Shown here: in pieces, positions 9,506 through 18,860 of the stretch
Layout of the letters: every line of letters begins with the position of its first letter
Numbering within the stretch: the first letter of the stretch is position 1
Assembly: GCA_020055655.1 (NCBI GenBank)
Contig: JAIPUR010000012.1
Coordinates: forward strand, 1-64,000
Source: Methanosarcinaceae archaeon
Lineage (GTDB): Archaea > Halobacteriota > Methanosarcinia > Methanosarcinales > Methanosarcinaceae
Direction of reading: 5' to 3'
Length of the DNA: 64,000 nt
Notes under the pieces: generated by a model
The model's input: the letters and a program-made list of their open reading frames with translations, nothing else
Databases searched by the model: none
What the model was told of the DNA's origin: nothing
Made by a program: the position numbers and the translations under genes

Positions 9506-10327
9506 ATGGCAAAAATTGGATTTATTAAGTTAGGTAATCTTGGTATGAGCCAAGTGATCGATCTTGTACAGGATGAGATCGCAGCAAGAGAAGGAATCAG
9601 TGTACGTGTTTTTGGAACCGGTCCAAAGATGGGCAAAGACGAAGCAGTTGCAACAGAAGAACTCAAGAAGTTCGATGCAGACTTCTACGTAATGATCAGT
9701 CCAAATTCAAGTGCACCTGGTCCAACCGCAGCACGTGAGATATACAAGGACGTTCCATGTATTGTCATCTCAGATGGTCCTACAAAGAAGGATGACCGCG
9801 CAGCACTCGAAGAAGCAGGCTTTGGTTACATTATTATGACCGTCGACCCACTCATCGGTGCAAAGAGGGAATTCCTCGATTCTGTAGAGATGGCTTCATT
9901 CAACGCAGATGCAATGAAGGTACTTTCAACATGTGGTGTTGTAAGACTCATTCAGGAAGAACTTGACAAGGTCGCAGCAATGGCTGATGAAGGTAAGGAA
10001 CTTGAACTTCCACACATCCTTGCAAACCCAAACAAGTGTATCGAAAGAGCAGGCTTCAACAACCCATACGCAAAGGCAAAGGGTCTCGCATCACTCCACA
10101 TGGCTGACACTGTTGCAAAGATCAACTTCCCAGCATGCTTCATGCTCAAGGAAATTGAAGAGGTAACAGTTACAGCAGCAGCTGGTCACGAAATGATGCG
10201 CGCAGCAGCGCAGCTTGCAATTGAAGCAAGAGAGGTCGAAAAGATCAACGACTCCGTTACCAGAAAGCCACACGCTAAAGCAGGCGCAATTCTGGAAAAG
10301 ACAGCACTTTGCACAAAACCTGAATAA
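9506..10327 (+). CDS. mtd: F420-dependent methylenetetrahydromethanopterin dehydrogenase
   Basis: Interconverts methenyl- and methylene-tetrahydromethanopterin (sarcinapterin in Methanosarcinaceae) using coenzyme F420; a core C1 step of methanogenesis, run oxidatively during methyl-group disproportionation. The 273-residue length and the start MAKIGFIKLGNLGMS, the segment ISPNSSAPGPTAAR near residues 74-87, and the C-terminal EVTVTAAAGHEMMRAAAQ are characteristic of Mtd. Codon use is strongly biased (rich in AAG, GCA, CTC, ATC), consistent with high expression. Transcribed alone: a promoter lies upstream and a hairpin terminator follows the stop. Confidence 0.98.
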   Translation: MAKIGFIKLGNLGMSQVIDLVQDEIAAREGISVRVFGTGPKMGKDEAVATEELKKFDADFYVMISPNSSAPGPTAAREIYKDVPCIVISDGPTKKDDRAALEEAGFGYIIMTVDPLIGAKREFLDSVEMASFNADAMKVLSTCGVVRLIQEELDKVAAMADEGKELELPHILANPNKCIERAGFNNPYAKAKGLASLHMADTVAKINFPACFMLKEIEEVTVTAAAGHEMMRAAAQLAIEAREVEKINDSVTRKPHAKAGAILEKTALCTKPE

Positions 10328-10336
10328 AAATAAAAA

Positions 10337-10368
10337 AGTACCTTAATGGTACTTCTTTTCTTCTTTTT
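10337..10368 (+). terminator. Terminator of mtd
   Basis: AGTACC (10337-10342) and GGTACT (10348-10353) form a perfect 6-bp stem with a 5-base loop, followed by a pyrimidine-rich run (TTCTTTTCTTCTTTTT). Confidence 0.65.
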
Positions 10369-10533
10369 ATGAATTATTCAAGTATTTTTTTGATTGCAGT
10401 TTTGTCATATGCAGTTCTGGTAGCTTTGACATATCTTTCTTTTAAAGTTGCATTAGAAAATTCAAAGATAAAAAAAGCTGAAGAAAGTGAATCTGCTGAA
10501 GAAATTAGATCTGATGAACCTGAAAAATATTAA
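10369..10533 (+). CDS. Possible small single-helix membrane protein
   Basis: A 54-codon frame just after the mtd terminator. It encodes an N-terminal hydrophobic helix (about residues 5-27: IFLIAVLSYAVLVALTYL) and a charged tail rich in Lys, Glu and Ser. No Shine-Dalgarno site precedes the ATG, only the pyrimidine run of the terminator, so translation is uncertain. I do not recognise the family. The amphipathic design (helix plus acidic tail) argues mildly for a real protein. Confidence 0.35.
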   Translation: MNYSSIFLIAVLSYAVLVALTYLSFKVALENSKIKKAEESESAEEIRSDEPEKY

Positions 10534-10546
10534 AAAAGAATAAAAA

Positions 10547-10578
10547 GTGAACCATTAATCCTGGTATTTTCGGTTCAC
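10547..10578. terminator. Inverted repeat between small ORF and COG1751 gene
   Basis: GTGAACC (10547-10553) is the exact complement of GGTTCAC (10572-10578), with an 18-base loop. Located at the 3' end of the minus-strand gene 10589-11179; A-rich on its far side (T-rich on the minus strand), so it probably terminates that gene. Confidence 0.45.
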
Positions 10579-10588
10579 AGTAATTAGA

Positions 10589-11179
10589 TCATTGTTCTTC
10601 TTTTGCTCTTGGCATAGCAATTATTTCTCTTACCTGAAGATTAAAGAAATCAAAGGAATGTGCTGGCCTGACAACCACTGCAACATCAGCGCCCCAACGT
10701 GTGCCGCCTATTGAAATGATCTCTGTCTCTTTCGAAACAGGTATATGTCCTGAATCTGCAGCCATCATGGTACATTCAACAGCAACCTTGAATCCCTTTC
10801 CAAACATGGTGCGCAGTGTGTCTGATATAACATCTGCACGACTTGCTCCTCCAATACGCTTTGAGATAGCACGCTCAACACCAGAGAACATGTGTGATTG
10901 GGTGGTCATGAGAACTCCCAGTTCGTTCAGCTTTTTAAGCTTCTCTTCATTTACTTCCCATTTTCCACTTTCCTTCAGTCCGTATTGGTGGCTAATAGCA
11001 ATGAGTTTTACGTCCTGGTCTTTGAATGCTTCTGCAGCCTTTAATGCAGTTTCTCCTGTTGTACTTGCAAGGACCACGTATTCAATATTTAATTCACTTG
11101 CTCTCTTTGCAGCAAGTTCCATTATAGCTTCTGTATTTTCCGGTCCGACTTCATCAAGGTATGTTATTGATTTATCCAT
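10589..11179 (-). CDS. Pyruvate kinase C-terminal-like protein (COG1751)
   Basis: A 196-residue protein resembling the alpha/beta regulatory C-terminal domain of pyruvate kinase, found as a free-standing archaeal family (COG1751) of unknown function. The segment VVLASTTGETALKAAEAF (about residues 35-52) is the recognisable core, and an IGGTRWGADVAVVVRPAHS segment lies near 155-173. Catalytic pyruvate kinase domains are absent. The start ATG 11179 follows AGGGTGATCAG. Monocistronic; its neighbours do not suggest a role. Confidence 0.7.
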   Translation of the reverse strand: MDKSITYLDEVGPENTEAIMELAAKRASELNIEYVVLASTTGETALKAAEAFKDQDVKLIAISHQYGLKESGKWEVNEEKLKKLNELGVLMTTQSHMFSGVERAISKRIGGASRADVISDTLRTMFGKGFKVAVECTMMAADSGHIPVSKETEIISIGGTRWGADVAVVVRPAHSFDFFNLQVREIIAMPRAKEEQ

Positions 11180-11336
11180 CTGATCACCCTAGTTTTTACT
11201 GTTATAAGTATAAATCCAATCTTGCATATAAGTTTAGGTTTTTACAATTATGAAAGAAACGATGCTCTTATCTATGTCTTATGCAATATATCAGTATTAG
11301 GGAGTCTAGTTAGTTTTTAATTTAAAGGTGATTTTT

Positions 11337-12083
11337 TTGGCAGACACAGATTATGATAACAATGGTGTACAAATAACCACAAGCGAACTCAAATCTAATG
11401 GCCCGGTTCTTGTAGAAGGTTTTCCAGGTATTGGGCTTGTAGGCAATATTGCAAGTCAGCAGATTATCGATGAGCTTAATATGGAATATATGGGTTCCAT
11501 CGACTCCAGGCATTTTCCGCCGATAGCTGTTCTTTATGAAGGTCTGATCAATATGCCTGTGCGCATTTACGAAAGCGCTGAGCATAATATGGTTCTCGTA
11601 GTATCTGATATACCTATTAACCCGGTAGTGGCGTATGATGTAAGTAAGTCGCTTCTGGAATGGGCTGAATCCATTGGTGTAAGCGAGATTGTCTCTCTTG
11701 CAGGGATTGCGACCATGGACGATGAAAACAAGGTATTTGGTGCTGCAACCAACAATGATATGCTTGAGAAGATCAAGGATGAAGTAGAGCTTTTCCAGAT
11801 GGGTACAATTTCAGGCATATCCGGTAGTATAATGGCTGAATGCCTTGTCCGCCATATCCCTGCAATTGGTCTCCTTGGTTCTACAATGAGTCAGAATCCT
11901 GATCCAAGGGCTGCATCAGTTGTTATAGATGTCCTGAACAAGCTTTATGGTCTGGGTGTAGATACTGATTCCCTGCTTGAACAGGCAGAGAAGATCGAGA
12001 TCGAGATGCAAAGGCTTGCAGAAGATGTTCGGTCAACAGAACAGCCAACAGGTACCAGAAAAGAGTTCCCAATGTATGGGTGA
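11337..12083 (+). CDS. PAC2-family protein (proteasome assembly chaperone-like)
   Basis: About 248 residues of the archaeal PAC2/COG2047 family, related to eukaryotic proteasome-assembly chaperone 2. The signature EGFPGIGLVGNIAS is near residues 22-35, and GISGSIMAECL appears around 163-173. The C-terminus (about 210-235) is a predicted helix rich in Glu and Gln. The frame begins at GTG 11328, but that GTG is part of AAAGGTGAT; the TTG at 11337 is correctly spaced and preferred. The next gene starts five bases after its stop, indicating a two-gene operon. Partner and function in archaea are not settled. Confidence 0.8.
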   Translation: MADTDYDNNGVQITTSELKSNGPVLVEGFPGIGLVGNIASQQIIDELNMEYMGSIDSRHFPPIAVLYEGLINMPVRIYESAEHNMVLVVSDIPINPVVAYDVSKSLLEWAESIGVSEIVSLAGIATMDDENKVFGAATNNDMLEKIKDEVELFQMGTISGISGSIMAECLVRHIPAIGLLGSTMSQNPDPRAASVVIDVLNKLYGLGVDTDSLLEQAEKIEIEMQRLAEDVRSTEQPTGTRKEFPMYG

Positions 12084-12087
12084 TAAA

Positions 12088-12477
12088 ATGGAATATGTTG
12101 CACTTACCGGAATGTCTGAACGTGTAATATCTGAACTTAAACATCACAGGCTTCTTACTATCGAAATAAGAAGTCCGCATAATTTTCTGGCAGCACTAAA
12201 TCTTAGTGTAGGTGATCTTCTCTTATTGACTCATACAAGCCATGATGACGTAAGTTCAGGTAGCTCAGGGATTGTAGCAAAACTGGTCAAGCATCAGGTG
12301 TCCACTCACAGAACCATGCAAACAACTGAACACTATTCTGAAGAACGTGAAAGCATATCACTGCGCATCCAACTTGATCCACGATGTGTTGCACGTATTA
12401 GTAAAGTGGTCAATAATAAGATCGGTGAAGCAACTGTAGTAGTGGCAGATGAAGTTCCATTATATAATGCGCATTAA
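12088..12477 (+). CDS. DUF473 family protein
   Basis: A 129-residue protein of an archaeal family of unknown function (DUF473). The conserved centre TIEIRSPHNFLAALNL-x-VGDLLLLTHTS spans about residues 24-50. ATG 12088 is favoured over the longer upstream frame because GGGTGAT sits just before it and overlaps the end of the PAC2 gene. Likely co-translated with the PAC2 gene. No signal peptide or membrane helix is evident. Confidence 0.75.
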   Translation: MEYVALTGMSERVISELKHHRLLTIEIRSPHNFLAALNLSVGDLLLLTHTSHDDVSSGSSGIVAKLVKHQVSTHRTMQTTEHYSEERESISLRIQLDPRCVARISKVVNNKIGEATVVVADEVPLYNAH

Positions 12478-12483
12478 GCTCTA

Positions 12484-13104
12484 CTAATCAAATGTACTCG
12501 GGGTATTCTTTAGCCCCCATTCAATTTTTTCAATAAGTGCCTGGCTAATTCCACAAGGAACCTCTTCACTCGCATAATAGCTGTGCTTCCTTGATCCCTT
12601 ACATCCAAAAGAGAGTCCAAGTCCGTTTTTTAGCGGCTGCACCGTGCAGTCACCACAAATTGATGCCGCACCTATTGTATTAATGTTCTCGCCTTTGGCA
12701 AAATGGTATGCATAGGCTTGTATTATGCGCATTACTCTTTCAGGCTTAAGGTAGAGAAAAAGTATATCGTAATTTCCTGTATTTTGCGAGAGCGGCTCTA
12801 TTTTGATAGAACTATAGGTTTTTCCCATTCTGGGGAGGGAGTTAGCAGCTTTTTCTGCAGTTGGTCTGTCGATATATCTTCCTGAACGCAGATAATAATC
12901 AGCAGGACTATTTTCCGTAAATCCAAGAACATAGTCTCCGGCACTGCAGCGTTGTTTTTCTATAATGAACGATTCACCATACCTCGCTTTGTGTACCATC
13001 TCACAATATAGCAGGTCTGAATCTTGTCCCTTTTCATTTCCAAATGTAATGCACACAGGCTCTCCATCATCAACAAGAGTTCCTATCTCAGATATGTCGA
13101 TCAA
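12484..13104 (-). CDS. DUF169 family protein
   Basis: A 206-residue protein resembling DUF169/COG2043. Several cysteines occur (CSAGDYVLGF near 53-62, ICGDC near 150-154, FGCKGSRKHSY near 167-177), which suggests metal or cofactor binding. Start is TTG 13104, supported by AGGTGGAT four bases upstream. Convergent with the DUF473 gene (six bases between stops) and 36 bases downstream of sepS on the same strand, so it may be read with it. Function unknown. Confidence 0.7.
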   Translation of the reverse strand: MIDISEIGTLVDDGEPVCITFGNEKGQDSDLLYCEMVHKARYGESFIIEKQRCSAGDYVLGFTENSPADYYLRSGRYIDRPTAEKAANSLPRMGKTYSSIKIEPLSQNTGNYDILFLYLKPERVMRIIQAYAYHFAKGENINTIGAASICGDCTVQPLKNGLGLSFGCKGSRKHSYYASEEVPCGISQALIEKIEWGLKNTPSTFD

Positions 13105-13140
13105 TTTTATCCACCTGTGTGCCTCATCTTATTATTCGGA

Positions 13141-14760
13141 TTATTCTATCTTTGCTTTGACAGTAGTGAAAATAGGTCCTCGGATGTCTATTTTCTTATT
13201 GTTACTGGTAATGTAGCGTTGTGCCAGTGGTTCAAGACGTATATTGATCTCAGATGGTGCTTTTACTATCCTCACTCTGGTCTCAACCTCGCTTTCTCCA
13301 TTCTCAATGGCCTTTTCAATATCACTTGCAGCCTGCGCAGCAAATGCATCGAGGAACCTGAACCCAGACATTGCGGAGTGGTTTTCAAATACTTTTTTCC
13401 ACTTTTTCTTGTTGGGTACGCCCAGAATATCATTTTCAAACGCAGCAACTTCATTGAAGACGGCAGGTCCACAAAGTTTTGTTTCTTCTTCTGCCTCTAC
13501 AACAGAGACTTCCACAACTTTACCATTGATCTCTCCATTCCATGCAGGGAATTCACAAGGACTTGGTGTTGATCCATGTTCTTCACACACAGCAACAATG
13601 GCCTTGACAATTTCATTGCCTTGTGGGGTTTCGGGTACATTTTCCACGTAAACCATTCTTGCAAGTTCATCATCGGTCATGGTCCAATCTGAGTACTGTA
13701 CCATCTGTGGATATGCAAGTCCTCTCAGGTCCAGTGCATCATGAAGTATCATTGCGAGTCTTTCAACACCGAGTCCCAGATTCATCACAGGACATGAGAT
13801 GTTGTACTGTGCAAGGGCTGTTGGTGAATATATGCCAAAGGTTGCAACCTCTACCCATCCATCAGAGTACTTTGTGTTTGATCCTACAAGCTTTGGGTGA
13901 TAGGCAAATACTTCTATTTGTGTGTCGGGTACGTAGTATTTACTGCGCTTTTCATCCGGTCTGAACATGAATTTTTCGAAACCGAACTGTGACAACAATC
14001 CCTGAGATACGGCTTTTCCGTGATCAACGGTTACATTCTCATCTACTATCACGCAGGATGCAGAATAATATGTCATAAGCCTTGCAGCATCCTCTGCCTG
14101 TTCTCTTCTGAAACAGCGGTCAATCGAGAATAAATTGAATGGAGGTTTCTCACGCTCGGTGAGTGATTCAAGACTCAGGAACCATCCTGATGTCATATGA
14201 CTTCTCAGTGTTTTTCTTGTAGATTGTGGCACTAGTTCTTTGAATTCAGGGAAAACCTGATCGATCATTTCCACAATAAGTACATCTGATACATCTATTG
14301 CTGAAGATATCTCAGGAACAAGATCGTCTCCCTCTACCTCTCCTTTTTTGTAGGCATGAAGGATCTTTCTGATAATATCAATACCTTCATCACCGATGTC
14401 TCCAAGTATTGATTTGATCGTGCTGATGCGCTCATCGGATATTCCTACATTGGGCCGTGGCAATCCTGCAAGATAGTAACATCTGTCAAGCACAGCAAGG
14501 GATTCATGCCCGAATTGCTTGTGAACCTCTCTTTCATCAACTATAAGCGGGTTCATCATTTCTTCGAATCCCATGCGCATATATGCTTCACGAAGTTTTG
14601 ATATTGTATCATATATGGGATGTGGTTTTCCGAATTTCAGGGGATTGTGTGGGTACTGTTCGTTGATATCTGGCTTTTTAATGTACCTTTCCCCATTGTT
14701 CCATGCAGCATCAAAATCCTCTTCTGATTGCTTTTTAATTTCCTCAGGGTTGAATATCAT
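13141..14760 (-). CDS. sepS: O-phosphoserine--tRNA(Cys) ligase
   Basis: Class II aminoacyl-tRNA synthetase (SepRS) that charges tRNA-Cys with O-phosphoserine; a second enzyme (SepCysS) then makes Cys-tRNA. Found mainly in methanogens and relatives. Class II motif 2 is visible as FSIDRCFRREQAEDAARL (about residues 214-231) and motif 3 as LGLGVERLAMIL (about 327-338). The 539-residue length matches the family. ATG 14760 has GAGGATC upstream. SepCysS is not in the window. Phosphoserine supply is also drawn on by serB at 8619. Confidence 0.95.
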   Translation of the reverse strand: MIFNPEEIKKQSEEDFDAAWNNGERYIKKPDINEQYPHNPLKFGKPHPIYDTISKLREAYMRMGFEEMMNPLIVDEREVHKQFGHESLAVLDRCYYLAGLPRPNVGISDERISTIKSILGDIGDEGIDIIRKILHAYKKGEVEGDDLVPEISSAIDVSDVLIVEMIDQVFPEFKELVPQSTRKTLRSHMTSGWFLSLESLTEREKPPFNLFSIDRCFRREQAEDAARLMTYYSASCVIVDENVTVDHGKAVSQGLLSQFGFEKFMFRPDEKRSKYYVPDTQIEVFAYHPKLVGSNTKYSDGWVEVATFGIYSPTALAQYNISCPVMNLGLGVERLAMILHDALDLRGLAYPQMVQYSDWTMTDDELARMVYVENVPETPQGNEIVKAIVAVCEEHGSTPSPCEFPAWNGEINGKVVEVSVVEAEEETKLCGPAVFNEVAAFENDILGVPNKKKWKKVFENHSAMSGFRFLDAFAAQAASDIEKAIENGESEVETRVRIVKAPSEINIRLEPLAQRYITSNNKKIDIRGPIFTTVKAKIE

Positions 14761-14827
14761 GAATGATCCTCGTTGTTATTATTGTAATAATATAATAGCT
14801 GCAATAAGTGTAATAATTGTGCTGAAT

Positions 14828-15463
14828 TCAATTTAACTTGTATTCGAATTCTTTCATTGCTTTTTCCAGTTTCTGTTGCCTCATGGCGGTTGTGAGATCT
14901 CCTCGAGTTCTTTCTATGAGTGATCGAGTGGTGTCCGTTTTATGTCTGAGTCCCCGTATCATGGCATCAGGGAAGTCAAATACCATAAGGCATGTGTGGA
15001 TGGTTTCCATGGCAAGCAGGTATTTTTCTCCTTCTTCCTGCCTGTCCTTTCTGATAAGATTCAATATGTGTCTTCTAAGTTCCCCGCTAACGTCACCCAG
15101 TCCATTGAGGTATGCGGCATGCTCAACGTTGAGTTCTTCCGGCTCAGGGATATTGTCAATATCTGCATTGTTATGCAGGAGTGTGTATACTACGGTGCAT
15201 TCTACAAATTCCTGCTGAGCATGCTCTACAAAACCTGAATGGTAGAGATCCGGATAGTTTTCAAGCAAAGAATTCATATTTCCAAGAAGTTTTCCGGAGC
15301 TTTTGATGAGCAGGTAAGCATTATCAAATTCTCCTTTATGGATGCTAAACATCGCAGTGCGACATTCGCGAACGACATCTCGCGAAATTACTAGGGCGGC
15401 TTCTCTTGCAGCATCTTTCTTTTTAAAATCATTTCTGATACTGTCTGTAATTTCACTTATCAT
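14828..15463 (-). CDS. Translin-family protein (COG2178)
   Basis: An all-helical 211-residue protein resembling archaeal translin-like proteins, predicted to bind RNA or single-stranded DNA. The acidic motif FVECTVVYTLL (about residues 86-96) and the C-terminal region with GLRHKTDTTRSLIERTRGDLT (about 174-194, DxTRxxIExTRxD) are the family's best-conserved parts. Its stop is 68 bases before sepS on the same strand, so shared transcription is possible. Biological role in archaea unclear. Confidence 0.8.
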   Translation of the reverse strand: MISEITDSIRNDFKKKDAAREAALVISRDVVRECRTAMFSIHKGEFDNAYLLIKSSGKLLGNMNSLLENYPDLYHSGFVEHAQQEFVECTVVYTLLHNNADIDNIPEPEELNVEHAAYLNGLGDVSGELRRHILNLIRKDRQEEGEKYLLAMETIHTCLMVFDFPDAMIRGLRHKTDTTRSLIERTRGDLTTAMRQQKLEKAMKEFEYKLN

Positions 15464-15576
15464 CTTTATCCTTTAGTTCATTTGCAGCTTAATATAAACA
15501 TGTTTGCAGAATGCTCTGGACTTAAAAAAGCTACTTAGGGAAGAGTAAAAAAGATGAAAATAAAAAGTATATGGTA

Positions 15577-15600
15577 GTTGAGCTTAGAAGAACGCTCAAC
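15577..15600 (-). terminator. Terminator of UPF0147 gene
   Basis: GTTGAGC (15577-15583) pairs perfectly with GCTCAAC (15594-15600) around a 10-base loop; the minus strand continues into T-rich sequence. Confidence 0.55.
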
Positions 15601-15631
15601 AAAAAGAATTTAATAAAATCTATTCTTGAAA

Positions 15632-15898
15632 TTATTCATCCACAGGGATAGTCTCAAGCTGGCTTGCTACATCCCAAATGAGAGTTCTGGTGTGAACGGG
15701 GATGTTAGGGTCGTTACTGATATCCTCGAGTATGGATATGCTGGTTGATGTTCTGAGGAAAAGTGGCTCCCCATCTTTACGAAGTGTATCAAGTACTTCA
15801 TTTGCAGAACGTCTGATATTTCTTGGAACTGAGTTATCATTCGCGATGTATTCTAATTTCTGCTTACATTCTCCAATTACTTGCTCAAAATCTGACAT
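15632..15898 (-). CDS. UPF0147 family protein
   Basis: Small acidic helical protein of 88 residues in the archaeal UPF0147 family. Recognisable segments are [20 protein letters not shown] (about residues 21-40) and [18 protein letters not shown] (about 62-79), which look like two copies of one helical repeat. The frame starts at a GTG inside the Shine-Dalgarno AAGGTGAT; ATG 15898 is the properly spaced start. Function unknown. Monocistronic, with a hairpin terminator downstream. Confidence 0.8.
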   Translation of the reverse strand: MSDFEQVIGECKQKLEYIANDNSVPRNIRRSANEVLDTLRKDGEPLFLRTSTSISILEDISNDPNIPVHTRTLIWDVASQLETIPVDE

Positions 15899-16018
15899 AT
15901 AAATCACCTTGAAAATTTTAGAATAAAAATAAGTGCTATTTAAGTTAGTTCTAAATAGTTGTATGGTATAAAAAGACTTTCATTGGTATATATTTTGCGT
16001 ATCCCATGAGGAAATTCA

Positions 16019-16498
16019 ATGGCTAAAAAAGAAGACGATAAAGTACAGAAGATATCAAATATGCTGGAGATCGGTGCAACTATGCTTGCTGAACACTGTG
16101 GTGTTTGCGGAGCACCCATGTTTAGATATCAGGGGCAGGTTCTTTGCCCGCTCTGCAAAGATGTAGCTGATCCGCGCGACAGTTATCAGCAAACGTCACA
16201 ACCTGCTCAGGAGGAAAAAATAGTAAATACAAAACCTGTCACTACCAATATCTCACCGCAGAGCATGAAAGTGGAAGGTGCGGCTGATGAGTTCCTTTCC
16301 AAAATAGACAATTCTTCAGTTCCTCTAAGTGAAGACTCGTCTCCACTTTGCGCTGAACTGGAAACACTGTTGCTGAGAAAAATGGTTTCAATTGGGCATT
16401 CCATGCAGGATGAAGGTGATGCAAGGATCCTTACAGATTATATGGATCTGATGGAACGTGGCCTTTCGATAATTGAAAGTCTTAGGAAAACGATGTGA
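16019..16498 (+). CDS. Zn-ribbon protein of the autoantigen p27 (SSSCA1) family
   Basis: A 159-residue protein with an N-terminal helix (ISNMLEIGATML, about residues 12-23) followed by a zinc ribbon (HCGVCGAPMF at about 26-35, LCPLC at about 42-46), the arrangement of the COG1645/Sjogren autoantigen-1 family. The middle (50-110) is low-complexity linker and the C-terminus a helix. GAGG lies just upstream of ATG 16019. Convergent with hef. Function unknown. Confidence 0.75.
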   Translation: MAKKEDDKVQKISNMLEIGATMLAEHCGVCGAPMFRYQGQVLCPLCKDVADPRDSYQQTSQPAQEEKIVNTKPVTTNISPQSMKVEGAADEFLSKIDNSSVPLSEDSSPLCAELETLLLRKMVSIGHSMQDEGDARILTDYMDLMERGLSIIESLRKTM

Positions 16499-16535
16499 AT
16501 TAAGCATTCACATTTTTTATTTTAACTTTTAATTC

Positions 16536-18788
16536 TTAAAGTTTATACTCGCTGGAAACGATCTCTCTTATTTTTGCAGCGGTTTTCGAGCCGATGTTCT
16601 TGACCTTTAGCAACTCATCATTGTCCGCTTTCATCACATTCTCCACCGATCCAAAATGCATCAGAAGATTGCGGGCGGCAGTAGGTCCAATATCGGAAAT
16701 TGCAGAAACTACATATTCTTGCTGTTGGGGCAACATTTTCGATGATTTTCGACCATGCATGCTGATATTTCTTTTCTCATCTATTTGCTCTCTCTTTGCA
16801 ATTTGTTTTATGAGCACAGCGGTATCTTCTGCATCGCGGGTGTAAAACACGGCTACTCCAAAATCAAGGGATATGGCTGATAAAGCTCCATGTATTGCAT
16901 TTGGATTAATTCCTCTGGAATTGAACAAGCTTTCTCCTTCAAGGATGAGCACTGGCTTTTCATAGGCATTTGCAAGGTTGGATATTTGCTCAAATAATTT
17001 GTGTTCAATGAGTGAGCCTACAAAATCTTCAGAACTCTTTCTCTCAACGGCTATTCTGTCGCTTAATACATAGTCGCCAACTTCCAAGGTGTTCAGTGTA
17101 ATGTCCATGCCTGCTTTTTCCAATTCACGTGCAACAGTGCTTCTGACTTCTCTTTGGTCTATGACGACCTGTATTTTTTCACCATCATACTCTAAAAGAG
17201 TGACTTGTTCCTTCTCATTGCATGTTTCAGAGGTATATTCATTGTTAATACGGGCGGGCATCCTTTTCTGAAGTTCATGCATATTCTTTTCCATTTTCTT
17301 TTCCCTGGATTGGCTACTCCAGTAATATCCTTCATCTCTTGTTCCTTTGGTTACCAAAACGACTACGCGACCATCGTGCTTCCGTCCGGTCCTTCCTTTG
17401 CGTTGTATACTTCTGATCTCAGATGGTATGGGTTCATAGAAGAGTACAAGATCAGTGGATGGGATGTCCAGCCCTTCCTCCGCAACCGAGGTTGCTACAA
17501 GTACATTGTGATCTCCTGCCTTGAATTTATCAATAATCTCAACCTGCTGTTTCTGTGTAAGTCCCTTATCCTTGTACTTTGAAGCCTGTCCCACAAATTT
17601 TACAGGCCTGATATGTTCGATATCTGCAAGGGTATTAGTGATCATTTCCGCAGTGTCACGATAATTGGCAAATACTATAACCCTTGATTCAGGGTTGTTT
17701 TTGACCTGCTGTAACACTATGTCCTTCACATATTCTATCTTCGGATGTTCGCAGTCGCAGTCCTTGAGCCGATGTGATGCCTGCTTCATGTACAAATCTT
17801 CTGCAAGCCTTTTTGATGCTTTGCTTCCGCTTTTTGAATAGGCTTCGTTCTCAAGCCTTTCCATATACATACGCAGTGAGTCAAGCCCCTGAGTTTCGGT
17901 GATCTCAACAGCATGGTTCACCTTTAGTATTTCTGCGAGCAGGGATATGGCACTGTACACCGATGATTCCGGATTTCCTCTTAACTCTCCCTGAAGTCTC
18001 TGCTGCAAGCCCAGTAGGTCTTTCTTTGAGACATATTTCCGGTTATTTATGGAATAGCCACACTCGGTGAGTCTTTTGTACCTGTCTTCCAGTACCTTCT
18101 GTAACAGGTCTTTGATATCTTTCATTTCATTTGGTAGTTCAATGCGTTTCCATTCTATCTCCTTTTTGTGGATGTATGGTGCAACATCTATGTCAGACTC
18201 CGTCTTCACCGCAACGGATTCAATGTAAAGTCCCTCGCATACCTCAGCTATCTTCTCATCAGAACTTCCAGGACTTGCAGTAATGCCAAGGCATAGTGGA
18301 TTCTTTGCTGTCTCAAAATATTTCTCCGCGATATATACATAAGCATAATTGCCTGTGGCTCTATGCGCTTCGTCAAAAGTGATATGTGTGACATCCTCCA
18401 TGCTGATCCTTTTTGTCAGGATGTCATTCTCTATTACCTGTGGCGTGGATACGATAACTGTTCCTCTGTCCCATAGCTCAGAACGTTTTGCCGGGCTTAT
18501 GCTCCCTGTGAACGTGAGTATTTCCTCTTCAGGCAATTTGAGTACCTTTCGCAAAAAAAAAGCATGCTGCTCCACCAGTGGTTTGGTGGGCGAAAGTATC
18601 AGCGCTTTTCCACCAGCTTTCTCTAGCCTTGATGCTATAATTAAAAGTGCAACAATAGTTTTTCCAAGGCCAGTGGGCAGCACTACCAGTGTGGGTGTTG
18701 CAAGTGCCTTGCCGGCCAGGTCGAGCTGGTAAAGCCTTTGCTCTACAGTATCTGCTTTTATCAGGGGGTGTGTGATGTATGCTGCCAT
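16536..18788 (-). CDS. hef: Hef helicase-nuclease (FANCM/XPF-like)
   Basis: Branched-DNA repair enzyme of 750 residues that processes stalled forks and nicked junctions. The SF2 helicase half has LPTGLGKT (Walker A, about residues 37-44), FDEAH (about 138-142) and the QRKGRTGR motif VI (about 465-472). The XPF-type nuclease core shows GDYVLSDRIAVERKSSEDF (about 577-595, the ERKxxxDF active site). Two helix-hairpin-helix units close the protein (about 690-745). All catalytic motifs look intact. The start ATG has no strong Shine-Dalgarno. It is 72 bases downstream of glyS, so read-through transcription is possible. Confidence 0.95.
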   Translation of the reverse strand: MAAYITHPLIKADTVEQRLYQLDLAGKALATPTLVVLPTGLGKTIVALLIIASRLEKAGGKALILSPTKPLVEQHAFFLRKVLKLPEEEILTFTGSISPAKRSELWDRGTVIVSTPQVIENDILTKRISMEDVTHITFDEAHRATGNYAYVYIAEKYFETAKNPLCLGITASPGSSDEKIAEVCEGLYIESVAVKTESDIDVAPYIHKKEIEWKRIELPNEMKDIKDLLQKVLEDRYKRLTECGYSINNRKYVSKKDLLGLQQRLQGELRGNPESSVYSAISLLAEILKVNHAVEITETQGLDSLRMYMERLENEAYSKSGSKASKRLAEDLYMKQASHRLKDCDCEHPKIEYVKDIVLQQVKNNPESRVIVFANYRDTAEMITNTLADIEHIRPVKFVGQASKYKDKGLTQKQQVEIIDKFKAGDHNVLVATSVAEEGLDIPSTDLVLFYEPIPSEIRSIQRKGRTGRKHDGRVVVLVTKGTRDEGYYWSSQSREKKMEKNMHELQKRMPARINNEYTSETCNEKEQVTLLEYDGEKIQVVIDQREVRSTVARELEKAGMDITLNTLEVGDYVLSDRIAVERKSSEDFVGSLIEHKLFEQISNLANAYEKPVLILEGESLFNSRGINPNAIHGALSAISLDFGVAVFYTRDAEDTAVLIKQIAKREQIDEKRNISMHGRKSSKMLPQQQEYVVSAISDIGPTAARNLLMHFGSVENVMKADNDELLKVKNIGSKTAAKIREIVSSEYKL

Positions 18789-18860
18789 AATATCAGGTTT
18801 AAAGTTTTTCCAATATATGGTCTTTAAACTTTTAAACCTGTGGCAAGCGTGGTGAAAGTG

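Noticed and set aside
13024-13572. 182-codon plus-strand frame across the DUF169-sepS junction
   Set aside because: Antisense to two genes with good starts; no motif or ribosome-binding site.
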